Positions 20,301 to 29,290 of a stretch of DNA of 64,000 nt are shown here, piece after piece. A program made the translations under genes and the position numbers. Numbering within the stretch: the stretch's first letter is position 1; each line of letters opens with the position of its first letter. Source of the stretch: Nocardia cyriacigeorgica GUH-2 (lineage in GTDB: Bacteria > Actinomycetota > Actinomycetes > Mycobacteriales > Mycobacteriaceae); NCBI RefSeq assembly GCF_000284035.1, contig NC_016887.1:434001-498000 (forward strand). The letters run 5' to 3'. Below the pieces are notes generated by a model that saw nothing but the letters and a program-made list of their open reading frames with translations, was not told the DNA's origin and made no database searches.

Positions 20301-20984
20301 TTGTCGGCCAACGATCACAGCAACGGCCAAGCTCCCACCGTGCCCAATCGGGCGGTGCTGGACGACCCGGGGCCGGAGTTGAGCGACTCCGAGCTCATCG
20401 CGCTGCACACCGGTAAGCCCTTCGACCAGGCGCGCGCCGAGGCCGCGATCCGGGAACTGCTGATCGCCGTCGGCGAGGACCCGGATCGGCCCGGCCTGGT
20501 CGACACCCCGGCCCGCGTCGCCCGCGCCTATCGGGAGATGTTCGCCGGGCTCTACCTCGAGCCGGACGCGGTGCTCAACACCACCTTCGACGAGGAGCAC
20601 CAGGAGCTGGTGCTGGTGCGTGATATCCCGCTGTACTCCACCTGCGAACACCATCTGGTTTCCTTCCACGGCGTCGCGCACGTGGGCTACATCCCCGGCA
20701 CGCACGGCCGGGTGACGGGCCTGTCCAAGCTGGCCCGGCTGGTCGATCTGTACGCCAAGCGCCCGCAGGTGCAGGAGCGGCTGACCAGTCAGATCGCCGA
20801 CGCCGTCATGCGCAAGCTGGATCCGCGCGGCGCCATCGTGGTGGTGGAGGCCGAGCATCTGTGCATGGCCATGCGCGGTATCCGCAAGCCGGGCGCGAGC
20901 ACCACCACCTCGGCGGTGCGCGGCCTGTTGCAGACCAATGCCGCCTCGCGCGCCGAGGCGCTCGATCTGATCCTGCGCAAGTGA
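20301..20984 (+). CDS. folE: GTP cyclohydrolase I
   Basis: A 227-residue enzyme for the first step of folate synthesis, GTP to dihydroneopterin triphosphate. The zinc ligands are C115 and H118 in [12 protein letters not shown] and C188 in [26 protein letters not shown] is the family core. The start is TTG 20301 with GGAGG nine bases upstream; the first 40 residues are variable. Its stop overlaps the folP start by four bases (GTGA). Confidence 0.96.
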   Translation: MSANDHSNGQAPTVPNRAVLDDPGPELSDSELIALHTGKPFDQARAEAAIRELLIAVGEDPDRPGLVDTPARVARAYREMFAGLYLEPDAVLNTTFDEEHQELVLVRDIPLYSTCEHHLVSFHGVAHVGYIPGTHGRVTGLSKLARLVDLYAKRPQVQERLTSQIADAVMRKLDPRGAIVVVEAEHLCMAMRGIRKPGASTTTSAVRGLLQTNAASRAEALDLILRK

Positions 20985-21850
20985 GCCACACACCGCAGCC
21001 AGGGGTGCGCCCGCGCGCGGGCCGTTCGTGCGTGGTGATGGGCGTGGTGAACGTGACCGCCGATTCGTTCTCCGACGGCGGCCGCTACCTCGATCCCGAC
21101 CTCGCCATCCGGCACGGCATCGAACTGTTCGAAGCCGGCGCCGACATCATCGACGTCGGTGGTGAATCCACCCGGCCCGGCGCCATCCGGGTGGATGCCG
21201 AGACCGAGTCGGCCCGGGTGGTCCCGGTGATCCGCGGACTCGTCGCCTCGGGTGTGCCGGTCAGCGTCGACACCATGCGCGCCCAGGTCGCCGAGGCGGC
21301 CATCGCGGCGGGCGCTTCGGTGGTCAACGACGTCTCCGGTGGCCGCGCCGACGCCGATATGGTCAAGGTCATCGCGGGCGCGGACATCCCGTGGATCCTC
21401 ATGCACTGGCGCGCGAGCGCCGACTACCGCCACACAGGCCCGGCCGACCACTATGACGATGTGATCGCCGAGGTGCGCGCGGAACTGGACGCCCAGGTGC
21501 GGGCCGCGGTCGCGGCCGGAGTGGATCCGGCGCGGCTGATCCTGGACCCGGGTCTCGGTTTCGCCAAGAACGCCGAACACAATTGGGCCCTGCTCGGCGC
21601 GCTGCCACAGTTCGTTGCCGACGGTTTCCCGGTGTTGATCGGCGCGTCCCGCAAGCGTTTCCTCGGCTCGCTGCTGGCCGACGATTCCGGTCCGCGTCCG
21701 CCCGACGGCCGCGAGACCGCCACCGCGACAATCTCGGCGCTGGCCGCACTGCACGGCGCCTGGGGCGTGCGGGTGCACGATGTGCGCGCCTCCCTTGACG
21801 CCATCGCGGTCACCGACGCCTGGCAGCGCGCGGCGGGAGTGGTGCGGTGA
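20981..21850 (+). CDS. folP: Dihydropteroate synthase
   Basis: The 289-residue enzyme condenses hydroxymethyl-dihydropterin pyrophosphate with p-aminobenzoate and is the sulfonamide target. Signatures are [32 protein letters not shown] and [14 protein letters not shown] 20981 overlaps the folE stop, which fixes the start although the frame is open further upstream. It corresponds to folP1 (Rv3608c). Confidence 0.96.
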   Translation: MSHTPQPGVRPRAGRSCVVMGVVNVTADSFSDGGRYLDPDLAIRHGIELFEAGADIIDVGGESTRPGAIRVDAETESARVVPVIRGLVASGVPVSVDTMRAQVAEAAIAAGASVVNDVSGGRADADMVKVIAGADIPWILMHWRASADYRHTGPADHYDDVIAEVRAELDAQVRAAVAAGVDPARLILDPGLGFAKNAEHNWALLGALPQFVADGFPVLIGASRKRFLGSLLADDSGPRPPDGRETATATISALAALHGAWGVRVHDVRASLDAIAVTDAWQRAAGVVR

Positions 21851-22260
21851 ACGAGCGGGCCGGCCGGGCGCCGTCGCGGCCTGCGCAGGACCGGATCGAG
21901 CTGCGCGGGCTGCGGGTCTTCGGCCACCACGGCGTATTCGACCACGAGAAGCACGACGGCCAGGAGTTCATCGTCGACCTGACGGTGCAGGTCGATTTCA
22001 CCGCCGCCGCGGCCTCCGACGATCTGGTCGACACCGTCGATTACGGCGCGCTCGCCGATCTCGCCGTGAGCATTGTCGCGGGCCCGCCGCGGGATCTGAT
22101 CGAGACCGTGGTCAGCGAGATCGCCGATGCGGTGATGGCGGCCGACCCGCGCATCGACGCCGTGGAAGTGGTGCTGCACAAGCCCTCCGCGCCGATCCCG
22201 CACACCTTCGCCGACGTCCGCGTGGTCACCGCCCGCCAGCGTGAACGGGCGGCCGGATGA
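21847..22260 (+). CDS. folB: Dihydroneopterin aldolase
   Basis: A 137-residue enzyme that cleaves dihydroneopterin to hydroxymethyl-dihydropterin and glycolaldehyde. It has [20 protein letters not shown] at the N-terminus, VDYGALADL, and the catalytic Lys in [10 protein letters not shown]. The GTG start overlaps the folP stop by four bases and its stop overlaps folK by four, so folE-P-B-K form one coupled unit. Confidence 0.95.
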   Translation: MNERAGRAPSRPAQDRIELRGLRVFGHHGVFDHEKHDGQEFIVDLTVQVDFTAAAASDDLVDTVDYGALADLAVSIVAGPPRDLIETVVSEIADAVMAADPRIDAVEVVLHKPSAPIPHTFADVRVVTARQRERAAG

Positions 22261-22799
22261 GTCGCGCGGTCCTGTCCATCGGCTCCAATCTGGGTGACCG
22301 GCTCGGCTATCTGCGCAGCGTGATCGAGGGTTTCGGCCCGCGGGTAGTGGCGGTGTCGCCGGTGTTCTCGACCGCGCCGTGGGGCGGTGTCGAACAGGAC
22401 GATTTCTTGAATTCCATTGTGGTGGTGGAAGATCCGGACTTCGAGTGCATCGACTGGCTGCGCCGCGGGCAGGAATTGGAGCGGGCGGCCGACCGGGTGC
22501 GTGAAGTCCGTTGGGGTGCGCGCACTCTCGACGTCGACGTGATCTGGTGCTCCGACGACGGCCTGCGCCCCTGTCGCAGTGAGGATCCCGAGCTCACGCT
22601 GCCGCATCCGCAGGCGCATCGCCGGGCGTTCGTGCTGGTGCCGTGGCTCGAGGTGGAGCCGGACGCCGAACTCGAGGTCGACGGCCGCATTCGCCGGGTG
22701 CGCGATCTGCTGGCCGAACTCGATGCCGCCGAACGCGACGGCGTGCACCGCACCACCCTGACTCTGACCCGCGGGGGAGCCGACCAGTGCAGCAGCTGA
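22257..22799 (+). CDS. folK: 2-amino-4-hydroxy-6-hydroxymethyldihydropteridine pyrophosphokinase
   Basis: A 180-residue kinase that transfers pyrophosphate from ATP to the pterin, making the substrate of FolP. It starts with [13 protein letters not shown] and carries [14 protein letters not shown], the [11 protein letters not shown] signature and [13 protein letters not shown]. It overlaps folB by four bases and the following membrane gene by 13. Confidence 0.95.
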   Translation: MSRAVLSIGSNLGDRLGYLRSVIEGFGPRVVAVSPVFSTAPWGGVEQDDFLNSIVVVEDPDFECIDWLRRGQELERAADRVREVRWGARTLDVDVIWCSDDGLRPCRSEDPELTLPHPQAHRRAFVLVPWLEVEPDAELEVDGRIRRVRDLLAELDAAERDGVHRTTLTLTRGGADQCSS

Positions 22800-23266
22800 A
22801 ACCCACCCGCGTCGTCGATCTCACCGCCAATCTGGTGATCGCCGCGGCGCTGGCCTGGGCCGCCACCCGCATCGCCTACGGCAGCTTCCCGCCGATCTCC
22901 AGTTTCGCCGGGGCCTCGCTGTATCCGGTGGCCGCGATCGAGGTGGCGCTCGGGTTCATCATCCGGGCCCGGGTCAACGAGCATCGCATCGGTGACGGGC
23001 CGCATCAGCTGCATCCGATCACCGCGGCCCGGGCGGTCGCGCTGGCCAAGGCCTCGGCTCAGGTCGGGTCGCTGGCCGCCGGCGTCTGGCTCGGATTCCT
23101 CATCTGGGTGTTCCCGCAGCGCGGCGATCTGCGCGCGGCCGACGCCGATGTGCCGGGTGCGCTGATCGGGCTGGGTGCCGCGGTGGCGCTGGTGGCGGCG
23201 GCGCTGTGGCTCGAATATTGCTGCCGCGCGCCCGACGATCCAACCGACGATCCAGCTACTACATAG
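22787..23266 (+). CDS. DUF3180 membrane protein
   Basis: A 159-residue protein with four hydrophobic segments (about 10-30, 36-56, 87-107, 126-146), matching Rv3605c of the DUF3180 family, which always follows folK in mycolic-acid bacteria. GTG 22787 lies seven bases after GGGGGAG and inside the end of folK. No biochemical role is known; constant linkage suggests a link to folate or cell-envelope work. Confidence 0.85.
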   Translation: MQQLKPTRVVDLTANLVIAAALAWAATRIAYGSFPPISSFAGASLYPVAAIEVALGFIIRARVNEHRIGDGPHQLHPITAARAVALAKASAQVGSLAAGVWLGFLIWVFPQRGDLRAADADVPGALIGLGAAVALVAAALWLEYCCRAPDDPTDDPATT

Positions 23267-23323
23267 CTAACATGGTCGGGTGGATCACCACCCCGGAACC
23301 TGGGCCGTCGCGGCCATCCGAGC

Positions 23324-23336
23324 TACCCTGGCGGGC
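23324..23336 (+). promoter_or_regulatory. -10 box of a leaderless transcript
   Basis: TACCCT at 23324-23329 lies seven bases before ATG 23337, and no ribosome site is present. It suggests a promoter inside the fol-pan cluster. Confidence 0.45.
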
Positions 23337-24716
23337 ATGGTTTCACCCTCCCGTACCAGCAGCTCCCCCCGACGGCGGGACTATGCGGGAAAATTGTTCA
23401 TCGGTGCACTGATTCTGCTCGGCCTGGTTGCCAGTATTTTCCTGATTTTCAGCGATAGTGTGCAATTTATTCGGATCGGCTTGGTCGCCGCGCTCTGGGC
23501 GGCCGTGCTCGGCGCGCTGGCCGCGACCAAGTACCGCAAGGAGTCGACCGTCGACAAGGCGAAGGTCCGTGACCTGCAAAAGGTCTACGAACTCCAGCTC
23601 GACCGCGAGATCTCGGCCCGGCGCGAATACGAGCTCGGCGTCGAGGCCCGCGTCCGGCAGGAAGTCGGCGCCGACGCCGCCGAGATGGCCGCCCTGCGCG
23701 CCGAGCTGACGGTGCTGCGCCAGAGCCTGCAACGGCTCTTCGACGGCGATCTGCCGATGGATCGCCCCGCCCTGCGCGCCGACGCCGTGCGCGTCCAAGA
23801 ACTCACCGGCCGACCGACCGGTTCGGCGAACGTTAACTCGGCGAATGCCGACGGCTGGGCCGGCCCGCAGCTGCCCCGCGATTCGGTGACCCCCGTCTAC
23901 GACACCGATCATCCGCAGCCCCCGGTCTTCGCCAGCCCCTTCGACGACCCGGTCACGGCCGAGACCTCGATCATCACCCTCGACCGCGACGAGGACGGCG
24001 CCGCCGCGAGCTCCGCCACCAACGGCAAGCCCGTCGATCCGTTCGGCACGACGACCGGCTGGGCCGACGCGTTCGCCGAGACTCCACCCGAGCCCGACGA
24101 CGACGTCCCCTGGGCCGCCTCGGCTGCTGGGCAGTCACCGCTGGTCGGGCCGCCTGCCCCCGCCGACGCCACCGCGCCGTGGGGCGCCTCGGCCGCTGCG
24201 GGACCGCTGGTCGGGCCGCCCGCGCCCGACGACGCCACCGCTCCCTTGGTCGCCTCGGCGAGCACGCAACAGCCGCTGGTCGGCCCGCCCACCCCGCCCG
24301 AGTTCGCCGAACGGGACATCGTCGGCCCGCCCGCCCCGCCGGTATCCGGCACACAGTGGTCCTCGGAGTGGTTTCCGGCTGCGCCGGCCTCCGCTGAATC
24401 GGCGCCGGCTCAGGAGGCGACGTCCACAGTCCAAGCGGCGACTCCCGCAACCGCCCCACCGGCTCCCGCCCCCGAGTCCGCAGAGCCCGCCGCCGCATCC
24501 GCGCAGTCCGCGGATTCCGGCTCGGCCGGCGATCCCGCATCGGCAACCACCGGCTCGTCCAGCCGGCCCGCCCAATCCGGCCCGACGTTCGGTTCGGCCA
24601 GCTCACGGCGTCGCCGGCGGGCCGAATCGGAGTCCGGTGACTCCTCGTCCAAGCGTCTGTCGGTGGCCGAGATCATGGCGAATCTGCAATCGGAGCAGGC
24701 CGACCGGTCGAGCTGA
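23337..24716 (+). CDS. Membrane protein with coiled coil and Pro/Ala-rich tail (Rv3604c-like)
   Basis: A 459-residue protein. Two adjacent membrane segments (about 21-40 and 45-62) are followed by a charged helical region (about 68-135) likely to form a coiled coil. A long disordered Ala/Pro/Ser-rich tail follows, in which VGPPAP-type hexamers recur four times near residues 260-345. The tail ends in a basic stretch (SSRRRRRAES) and a conserved C-terminal helix, LSVAEIMANLQ. It matches Rv3604c in position and layout; I believe the family is DUF6779. Function is unknown. The cytoplasmic tail may be a protein-binding platform. Confidence 0.75.
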   Translation: MVSPSRTSSSPRRRDYAGKLFIGALILLGLVASIFLIFSDSVQFIRIGLVAALWAAVLGALAATKYRKESTVDKAKVRDLQKVYELQLDREISARREYELGVEARVRQEVGADAAEMAALRAELTVLRQSLQRLFDGDLPMDRPALRADAVRVQELTGRPTGSANVNSANADGWAGPQLPRDSVTPVYDTDHPQPPVFASPFDDPVTAETSIITLDRDEDGAAASSATNGKPVDPFGTTTGWADAFAETPPEPDDDVPWAASAAGQSPLVGPPAPADATAPWGASAAAGPLVGPPAPDDATAPLVASASTQQPLVGPPTPPEFAERDIVGPPAPPVSGTQWSSEWFPAAPASAESAPAQEATSTVQAATPATAPPAPAPESAEPAAASAQSADSGSAGDPASATTGSSSRPAQSGPTFGSASSRRRRRAESESGDSSSKRLSVAEIMANLQSEQADRSS

Positions 24717-24736
24717 CTGCGGTGTAGATCACGGGG

Positions 24737-24758
24737 CCCGGCCATGGCGCATGGCGGG
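24737..24758 (+). terminator. Short hairpin after the coiled-coil membrane protein
   Basis: GCCATG at 24741-24746 pairs with CATGGC at 24750-24755, and the flanking CCC and GGG extend the stem across one bulged G. It lies 20 bases past the stop at 24716. Confidence 0.35.
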
Positions 24759-24832
24759 GGTTGCCCATATTCTCGTGACGTAACGTCTGGTACCCGCCGA
24801 GCGGGACTGGAACGACATCCGAGAGGACACTG

Positions 24833-25780
24833 TTGACCTCGCCAAGCGTGAATTCTGGCAACGCCGCGTCGGGACCCGATCCCGCGCCTGCACGACTGAC
24901 GGTAGGAATCGTCTCGGCGGGACGCGTGGGTTCGGCCTTCGGCGTCGCGTTGGAACGCGCCGGACATGTGGTGTTCGGTGTGTCCGCGATCTCCGACGCG
25001 TCGGTGCATCGCGCGCGCACCCGCCTGCCCGAGTCCAGGATCCTGCCGGTCGAAGAGGTCGCCGCCAGCAGCGAACTGCTGATCCTCGCCGTGCCCGACA
25101 GCGAACTGGCCGGCCTGGTCCGCGGCCTGGCCTCCGCCGCAGTCGTGCGGCCCGGCACCCTCGTCGCGCACACCTCCGGCGCGAACGGCGTCGGCGTGCT
25201 GGCGCCGCTGACCGAACTCGGCGCCCGCCCGCTCGCCATTCACCCGGCCATGACCTTCACCGGCCACGACGAGGATCTGGCCCGGCTGGCCAACTCCTGT
25301 TTCGGTATCACCGCCGCCGACGAGATCGGCTACGCCATCGCGCAGTCGCTGGTCATCGAGATGGGCGGGGAGCCGGTGCGGGTCGCCGAGGAGCACCGCA
25401 CGCTCTATCACGCCGCCCTCGCGCACGGCAGCAATCACCTGGTCACGGTGATCGTCGACGCCGTCGCCGCGCTGCGCGCCGCCCTGGACGGGCCCGGTCT
25501 GCTCGGCCAGCAGCTGGTCGACGATCAGCCCGGCGGCTTGGCCGAACGGCTGCTGGCCCCGCTGGCCTCGGCCGCCCTCGACAATGCCCTGCGCCGCGGC
25601 CAGTCCGCGCTGACCGGTCCGGTCGCCCGGGGTGACGCCGACGCCGTCGCCGCGCACCTGCGCACACTCGACGAGCTCGATCCGCGCCTCGCCGCGAGCT
25701 ATCGCGCGCTGTCGTTGCGCACCGCCGAGCGGGTCGATTCCGATGCCGCCCTGATCGAACTGCTGGAGGAGCGTCGATGA
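24833..25780 (+). CDS. Rossmann-like DUF2520 protein in the pantothenate cluster
   Basis: A 315-residue protein corresponding to Rv3603c. The N-terminal Rossmann domain has [14 protein letters not shown] (a GxGxxG-type loop with Ser in the first position) and [13 protein letters not shown]. The C-terminal helical DUF2520 domain carries [15 protein letters not shown]. The architecture is that of 6-phosphogluconate or ketopantoate reductases. TTG 24833 has GAGAGGA five bases upstream. It overlaps panC by four bases, so an oxidoreductase step in pantothenate synthesis is plausible but unproven. Confidence 0.8.
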   Translation: MTSPSVNSGNAASGPDPAPARLTVGIVSAGRVGSAFGVALERAGHVVFGVSAISDASVHRARTRLPESRILPVEEVAASSELLILAVPDSELAGLVRGLASAAVVRPGTLVAHTSGANGVGVLAPLTELGARPLAIHPAMTFTGHDEDLARLANSCFGITAADEIGYAIAQSLVIEMGGEPVRVAEEHRTLYHAALAHGSNHLVTVIVDAVAALRAALDGPGLLGQQLVDDQPGGLAERLLAPLASAALDNALRRGQSALTGPVARGDADAVAAHLRTLDELDPRLAASYRALSLRTAERVDSDAALIELLEERR

Positions 25781-26706
25781 TGGATCCGAAACTTCGCGGC
25801 GCTTATAAGCCCGGCGAATTGAATGTGCTGCACGACCCGGCAGTGGTCGGCGCGGTGGCCAAGGCACTGCGCGGTGTCGGCCGTTCGGTCGGGCTGGTGC
25901 CGACCATGGGCGCGCTGCACGAGGGCCATCTCGAGCTGGTGCGCCGCGCCAAGCACACCAACACCGTGGTGATCGTCTCGATCTTCGTCAACCCGTTGCA
26001 ATTCGGCGCGAACGAGGATCTGGACAAGTACCCGCGCACCCTCGACGCCGATGTGGAACTGCTGCGCGCCGAGGGCGTCGACATCGTCTTCGCGCCGAGC
26101 GTGGCGGAAATGTATCCCGACGGCCCGCGCACCACCGTCCACCCCGGCCCGCTCGGCGCCGAACTCGAGGGCGGCACTCGCCCCACCCATTTCGCCGGCA
26201 TGCTGACCGTGGTGGCCAAGCTGCTCCAGATCGCCAAGCCGAACGAGGCGTTCTTCGGCGAGAAGGACTATCAGCAGCTCACCCTCATCCGGCAGATGGT
26301 GCGCGATCTGAACTTCGACGTCTCCATCGTCGCCGTGCCCACCGTGCGCGAAGCCGACGGACTGGCGCTGTCCTCGCGCAACCGCTACCTCGATCCGCAG
26401 CAGCGCGAAACCGCCACGGCCCTGTCGGCGGCCCTGATCGCGGGCGCCCGCGCCGCCGGGGCCGGTCCCGAATCGGTGCTGGCCGCCGCCCGCGCGGTCC
26501 TCGACGCGGTGCCCGGCCTCGACCTCGACTATCTCGAACTGCGTTCGTCGAACCTCGATGTCGCCCCCGCCGCCGGCAATGCCCGGTTGCTGATCGCGGC
26601 CAAGGTCGGCGCCACCCGGCTGATCGACAACATGCCGGTGGTCCTCGGCGCCACGATCGACGGCCACCCCAACCCCAGCACCCCGCCCGCCCAGGTATCG
26701 GTATAG
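25777..26706 (+). CDS. panC: Pantothenate synthetase
   Basis: A 309-residue ligase that joins pantoate and beta-alanine with [19 protein letters not shown] carries the HxGH nucleotide motif; [21 protein letters not shown] and the ALSSRNRYL segment complete the active site. It overlaps the DUF2520 gene (ATGA), and panD follows 13 bases later, giving the beta-alanine donor in the same operon. Confidence 0.97.
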   Translation: MMDPKLRGAYKPGELNVLHDPAVVGAVAKALRGVGRSVGLVPTMGALHEGHLELVRRAKHTNTVVIVSIFVNPLQFGANEDLDKYPRTLDADVELLRAEGVDIVFAPSVAEMYPDGPRTTVHPGPLGAELEGGTRPTHFAGMLTVVAKLLQIAKPNEAFFGEKDYQQLTLIRQMVRDLNFDVSIVAVPTVREADGLALSSRNRYLDPQQRETATALSAALIAGARAAGAGPESVLAAARAVLDAVPGLDLDYLELRSSNLDVAPAAGNARLLIAAKVGATRLIDNMPVVLGATIDGHPNPSTPPAQVSV

Positions 26707-26719
26707 GAAGGCGACGACG

Positions 26720-27139
26720 ATGTTGCGCACCATGATGAAGTCGAAGATCCACCGCGCCACGGTGACCCACGCCGATCTGCACTACGTCGGCTCGGTGACC
26801 GTCGACCAGGATCTGCTCGACGCCGCCGATCTGCTCGAAGGCGAGCAGGTCTGCATCGTCGACATCGACAACGGCGCCCGCCTCGAGACCTACGTGATCG
26901 CCGGTGAGCGCGGTTCGGGCGTCATCGGGATCAACGGCGCGGCGGCCCACCTCGTGCATCCCGGCGATCTGGTCATCCTGATCGCCTACGGGATGATGGA
27001 CGAGCAGGAGCTGAAGGAGTACTCGCCGAAGGTCGTCTTCGTCGACGACCGTAACCGTCCGGTCGATCTCGGTTCCGATCCGGCGCACGCCCCCGAGGGC
27101 TCGGGCCTCCTCACCCCGCGCGACCTGTCGTTCGTCTGA
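26720..27139 (+). CDS. panD: Aspartate 1-decarboxylase
   Basis: A 139-residue pyruvoyl-dependent enzyme producing beta-alanine. The self-cleavage site G24-S25 in YVGSVTV is intact, as are K9 and Y22 of the [12 protein letters not shown] region. It is cut into beta and alpha chains, the latter starting with the pyruvoyl group. It lies between panC and coaX, as in mycobacteria. Confidence 0.97.
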   Translation: MLRTMMKSKIHRATVTHADLHYVGSVTVDQDLLDAADLLEGEQVCIVDIDNGARLETYVIAGERGSGVIGINGAAAHLVHPGDLVILIAYGMMDEQELKEYSPKVVFVDDRNRPVDLGSDPAHAPEGSGLLTPRDLSFV

Positions 27140-27168
27140 CGAGCGCGGGGGAGGAGAAGGATCGGCAC

Positions 27169-27963
27169 ATGCTGCTGACGATCGACGTCCGCACCACCAG
27201 CATCGAGCTCGGGCTGTTCTCCGGCAGCGGCGCGCACGCGAAACTGGCGCGGCACTGGCGCATTCACACCAATCCGCTGCTGACCGCCGACGAATTCGCC
27301 ATGCAGGTGCGCGGGCTGGTCGGCGCTCATGTGGACGAGGTGATCGGCGTCGCGGCGCTGTCCACCGTGCCGCCGGTGCTGCGCGAGCTGCGGCTGATGC
27401 TGGAGCGGTACTGGAATCACGTTCCGCATGTGGTGGTGGAACCCGGTGTGCGGACCGGCATTCCGCTGCTGGTCGACAATCCGAAGGAAGTCGGCGCGGA
27501 CCGGATCGTGAACAGCCTCGCCGCCTACGACAAGTTCGCCACCGCCGCCATCGTCATCGATTTCGGCGTCTCGACCTGCGTCGACCTGGTCTCGGCCAAG
27601 GGCGAGTTCCTCGGCGGCGTGCTCGCGCCGGGTGTGGAGATCTCCACCGAGGCGCTCATCGAACGGGCCGCGCTGCGCCGGGTTGAGCTGGCCCGCCCAC
27701 GTTCGGTGGTCGGCAAGAACACCGTGGAGTGCATTCAGTCCGGCGCCGTGTTCGGCTTCGCCGGTCTGGTGGACGGCCTGGTCGACCGCATCCGCGACGA
27801 CGTGGACGCCTTCGCAGGCGATGACGTCGCGGTGGTGGCCACCGGTGCCGGCGCCCCGCTGATCGTGCCGGAATCGGAGACCATCGACCATCACGAACCC
27901 CGGCTGACGCTGACCGGCCTGCGCCTGGTCTACGAACGCAATCAGCGCAACCGCCGGAGCTGA
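27169..27963 (+). CDS. coaX: Type III pantothenate kinase-like protein CoaX (degenerate phosphate loop)
   Basis: A 264-residue ASKHA-fold protein. [21 protein letters not shown] is represented by its core [27 protein letters not shown] and [18 protein letters not shown] also match type III pantothenate kinases. The N-terminal phosphate loop, canonically DxGNT, reads DVRTT. The M. tuberculosis homologue Rv3600c is similarly altered and is reported not to be the working kinase there. Catalytic activity is therefore doubtful. GAGGAGAAGG precedes the ATG. Confidence 0.88.
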   Translation: MLLTIDVRTTSIELGLFSGSGAHAKLARHWRIHTNPLLTADEFAMQVRGLVGAHVDEVIGVAALSTVPPVLRELRLMLERYWNHVPHVVVEPGVRTGIPLLVDNPKEVGADRIVNSLAAYDKFATAAIVIDFGVSTCVDLVSAKGEFLGGVLAPGVEISTEALIERAALRRVELARPRSVVGKNTVECIQSGAVFGFAGLVDGLVDRIRDDVDAFAGDDVAVVATGAGAPLIVPESETIDHHEPRLTLTGLRLVYERNQRNRRS

Positions 27964-28005
27964 GCACTGTGGGGCAGGTCATCGGCCCGTCGCCGATGCG
28001 CCTGC

Positions 28006-28018
28006 TACACTCATCGAC
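28006..28018 (+). promoter_or_regulatory. -10 box of the leaderless sulfur operon
   Basis: TACACT at 28006-28011 lies seven bases before GTG 28019, so the message would begin on the first codon of the Cys-rich leader peptide. Confidence 0.6.
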
Positions 28019-28060
28019 GTGTATTCCCGCGTGAGCACCCAGGAGTGTTGTCGAGGCTAA
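28019..28060 (+). CDS. Leaderless 13-residue leader peptide with tandem Cys codons
   Basis: The frame GTG 28019 to TAA 28058-28060 encodes MYSRVSTQECCRG. The two adjacent Cys codons TGT-TGT (28046-28051) sit three codons from the stop. The gene lies 66 bases ahead of a cysteine dioxygenase-rhodanese operon. Short leaderless ORFs with Cys tracts are known in mycobacteria as cysteine-responsive attenuators of sulfur operons, and this matches in size, position and target. Ribosome speed over the Cys codons would report the Cys-tRNA level to the hairpins that begin at the same point. Confidence 0.75.
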   Translation: MYSRVSTQECCRG

Positions 28061-28118
28061 CCTGCCTCGACCGTTCGAGGCATTCGTCAAGTCCTCGACC
28101 GTTGCACACCTCCTGGAG
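28050..28118 (+). promoter_or_regulatory. Cysteine attenuator with four mutually exclusive stem segments
   Basis: Four segments can pair in alternative ways: 1 GTCGAGGC (28050-28057), 2 GCCTCGAC (28064-28071), 3 TCGAGGC (28075-28081), 4 CCTCGA (28093-28098). Segments 1:2, 2:3 and 3:4 pair perfectly, and 1 can also pair with 4. Segment 1 starts inside the second Cys codon. Further on, CTCCTGG (28110-28116) overlaps the ribosome site GGAG (28115-28118) and can pair with CCAGGAG (28039-28045) in the leader peptide. No T-run follows, so translational control or Rho is more likely than a classical terminator. Confidence 0.65.
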
Positions 28119-28126
28119 ATTCGCTC

Positions 28127-28768
28127 ATGCGTTCTTCTGTTCTTTCCCTTCCTTCCGCACGTGACGCCCGCACGCTGAGCGCGCGCGCCGCCAACCCGGT
28201 ACCGACCCGTCCGGTCGCGCCCGCGCTGCCCACCCGGCTGCGCCCGGCCGATCTGCTCCGGCTCACCGACGAGGGCGCCGAAGACGTGCTGGCCGGCCGC
28301 TACGACCACCTGCTGCCCGCCGACGGGCGGTGGCCGACCGAGGAACGCTGGGCCACTCGCCTGCTGTCCGACGACGAGGTCGATGTGTGGCTGATCAGCT
28401 GGACCCCGGACCGCCACACCGAACTGCACGACCACGCCGGTTCCATCGGCGCGCTCACCGTCCTGAGCGGTGCGCTGTCGGAATACCGTTGGAACGGAAC
28501 CGAATTGCGCCACCGCACGCTGGTGGCGGGCGATCAGGCCTCGTTCCCGATCGGCTGGGTGCACGACGTGGTACGCGCGCCCGAGCCGCCCGCGGGCATC
28601 GACGTGCCGGTCTCGGTCGCCGACTCGGTCGGGCCGCTGGACCCGACGCTGAGCGTGCACGCCTACTCCCCGCCGCTGACGGCCATGTCCTATTACGAAC
28701 TCACCGGCCACGGCGGCCTGCGCCGTACCCGCACCGTCCTCACCGACCAGCCCGAAGGTGATATGTGA
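28127..28768 (+). CDS. Cysteine dioxygenase-type cupin
   Basis: A 213-residue cupin. The metal site is ELHDHAGSIGAL with H101 and H103, plus H146 in GWVHDVV, as in bacterial cysteine dioxygenases that oxidise cysteine to cysteine sulfinate with iron. The first 40 residues are low in complexity. GGAG lies eight bases before the ATG. Its stop overlaps the GTG of the rhodanese gene. Removal of excess cysteine fits the Cys-sensing leader upstream. Confidence 0.88.
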   Translation: MRSSVLSLPSARDARTLSARAANPVPTRPVAPALPTRLRPADLLRLTDEGAEDVLAGRYDHLLPADGRWPTEERWATRLLSDDEVDVWLISWTPDRHTELHDHAGSIGALTVLSGALSEYRWNGTELRHRTLVAGDQASFPIGWVHDVVRAPEPPAGIDVPVSVADSVGPLDPTLSVHAYSPPLTAMSYYELTGHGGLRRTRTVLTDQPEGDM

Positions 28769-29199
28769 TGAGCCCGCAGACCATCGACCAGATGCTCGAC
28801 ACCGCGCGCTCGCAGTTGCGCCGGCTGTACGCCTTCGAATTGCCACAGGCGCTCGAGCGCGGCGCGATTCTGGTCGACATCCGCCCGCAAGCGCAGCGAA
28901 TTCGCGAAGGCACCATGCCCGGCGCCCTGGTGATCGAACGCAATGTCCTGGAATGGCGGCTGGACCCGTCCAGCTCGGCCCGGCTGGCGCTGGCCACCGA
29001 CCACGACGTGGAATGGATCGTGCTGTGCTCGGAGGGCTACACCTCCAGCCTGGCCGCCGCCTCATTGCAGCAATTGGGCCTGCACCGGGCCACCGACCTG
29101 GTCGGCGGCTACCAGGCGCTCAAGGCGGCCGGAATGCTCACCGTGGCCTCGCGCGCCCCGCATTTCGCTCGCGAGGTCGCCGCGCTCGCCTCGCTGTAG
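28765..29199 (+). CDS. Rhodanese-like sulfurtransferase
   Basis: A 144-residue single-domain rhodanese. GAILVDIRPQAQR and the active loop C88-S-E-G-Y-T-S provide a catalytic cysteine and a persulfide-binding cradle. It begins with GTG 28765 (or ATG 28768), overlapping the cysteine dioxygenase stop. It probably handles sulfane sulfur or sulfite arising from cysteine breakdown. Confidence 0.88.
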   Translation: MMSPQTIDQMLDTARSQLRRLYAFELPQALERGAILVDIRPQAQRIREGTMPGALVIERNVLEWRLDPSSSARLALATDHDVEWIVLCSEGYTSSLAAASLQQLGLHRATDLVGGYQALKAAGMLTVASRAPHFAREVAALASL

Positions 29200-29276
29200 A
29201 AATACCCACCTCAGCCGGGCCGGGAGCAGCGGGTCAACTGGGCCGGGCGGGACGCGAAACGGTTTCCGGTGCACGC

Positions 29277-29290
29277 TAGGGTAGTTCAAC
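29277..29290 (+). promoter_or_regulatory. Possible -10 box ahead of lysS
   Basis: TAGGGT at 29277-29282 ends eight bases before GTG 29291, and no ribosome site is visible. A leaderless lysS message is likely. Confidence 0.4.

Noticed and set aside
24260..24350. VGPPAP repeats as a DNA repeat element
   Set aside because: They follow codon triplets within a coding low-complexity tail and vary at third positions, so they are protein repeats.
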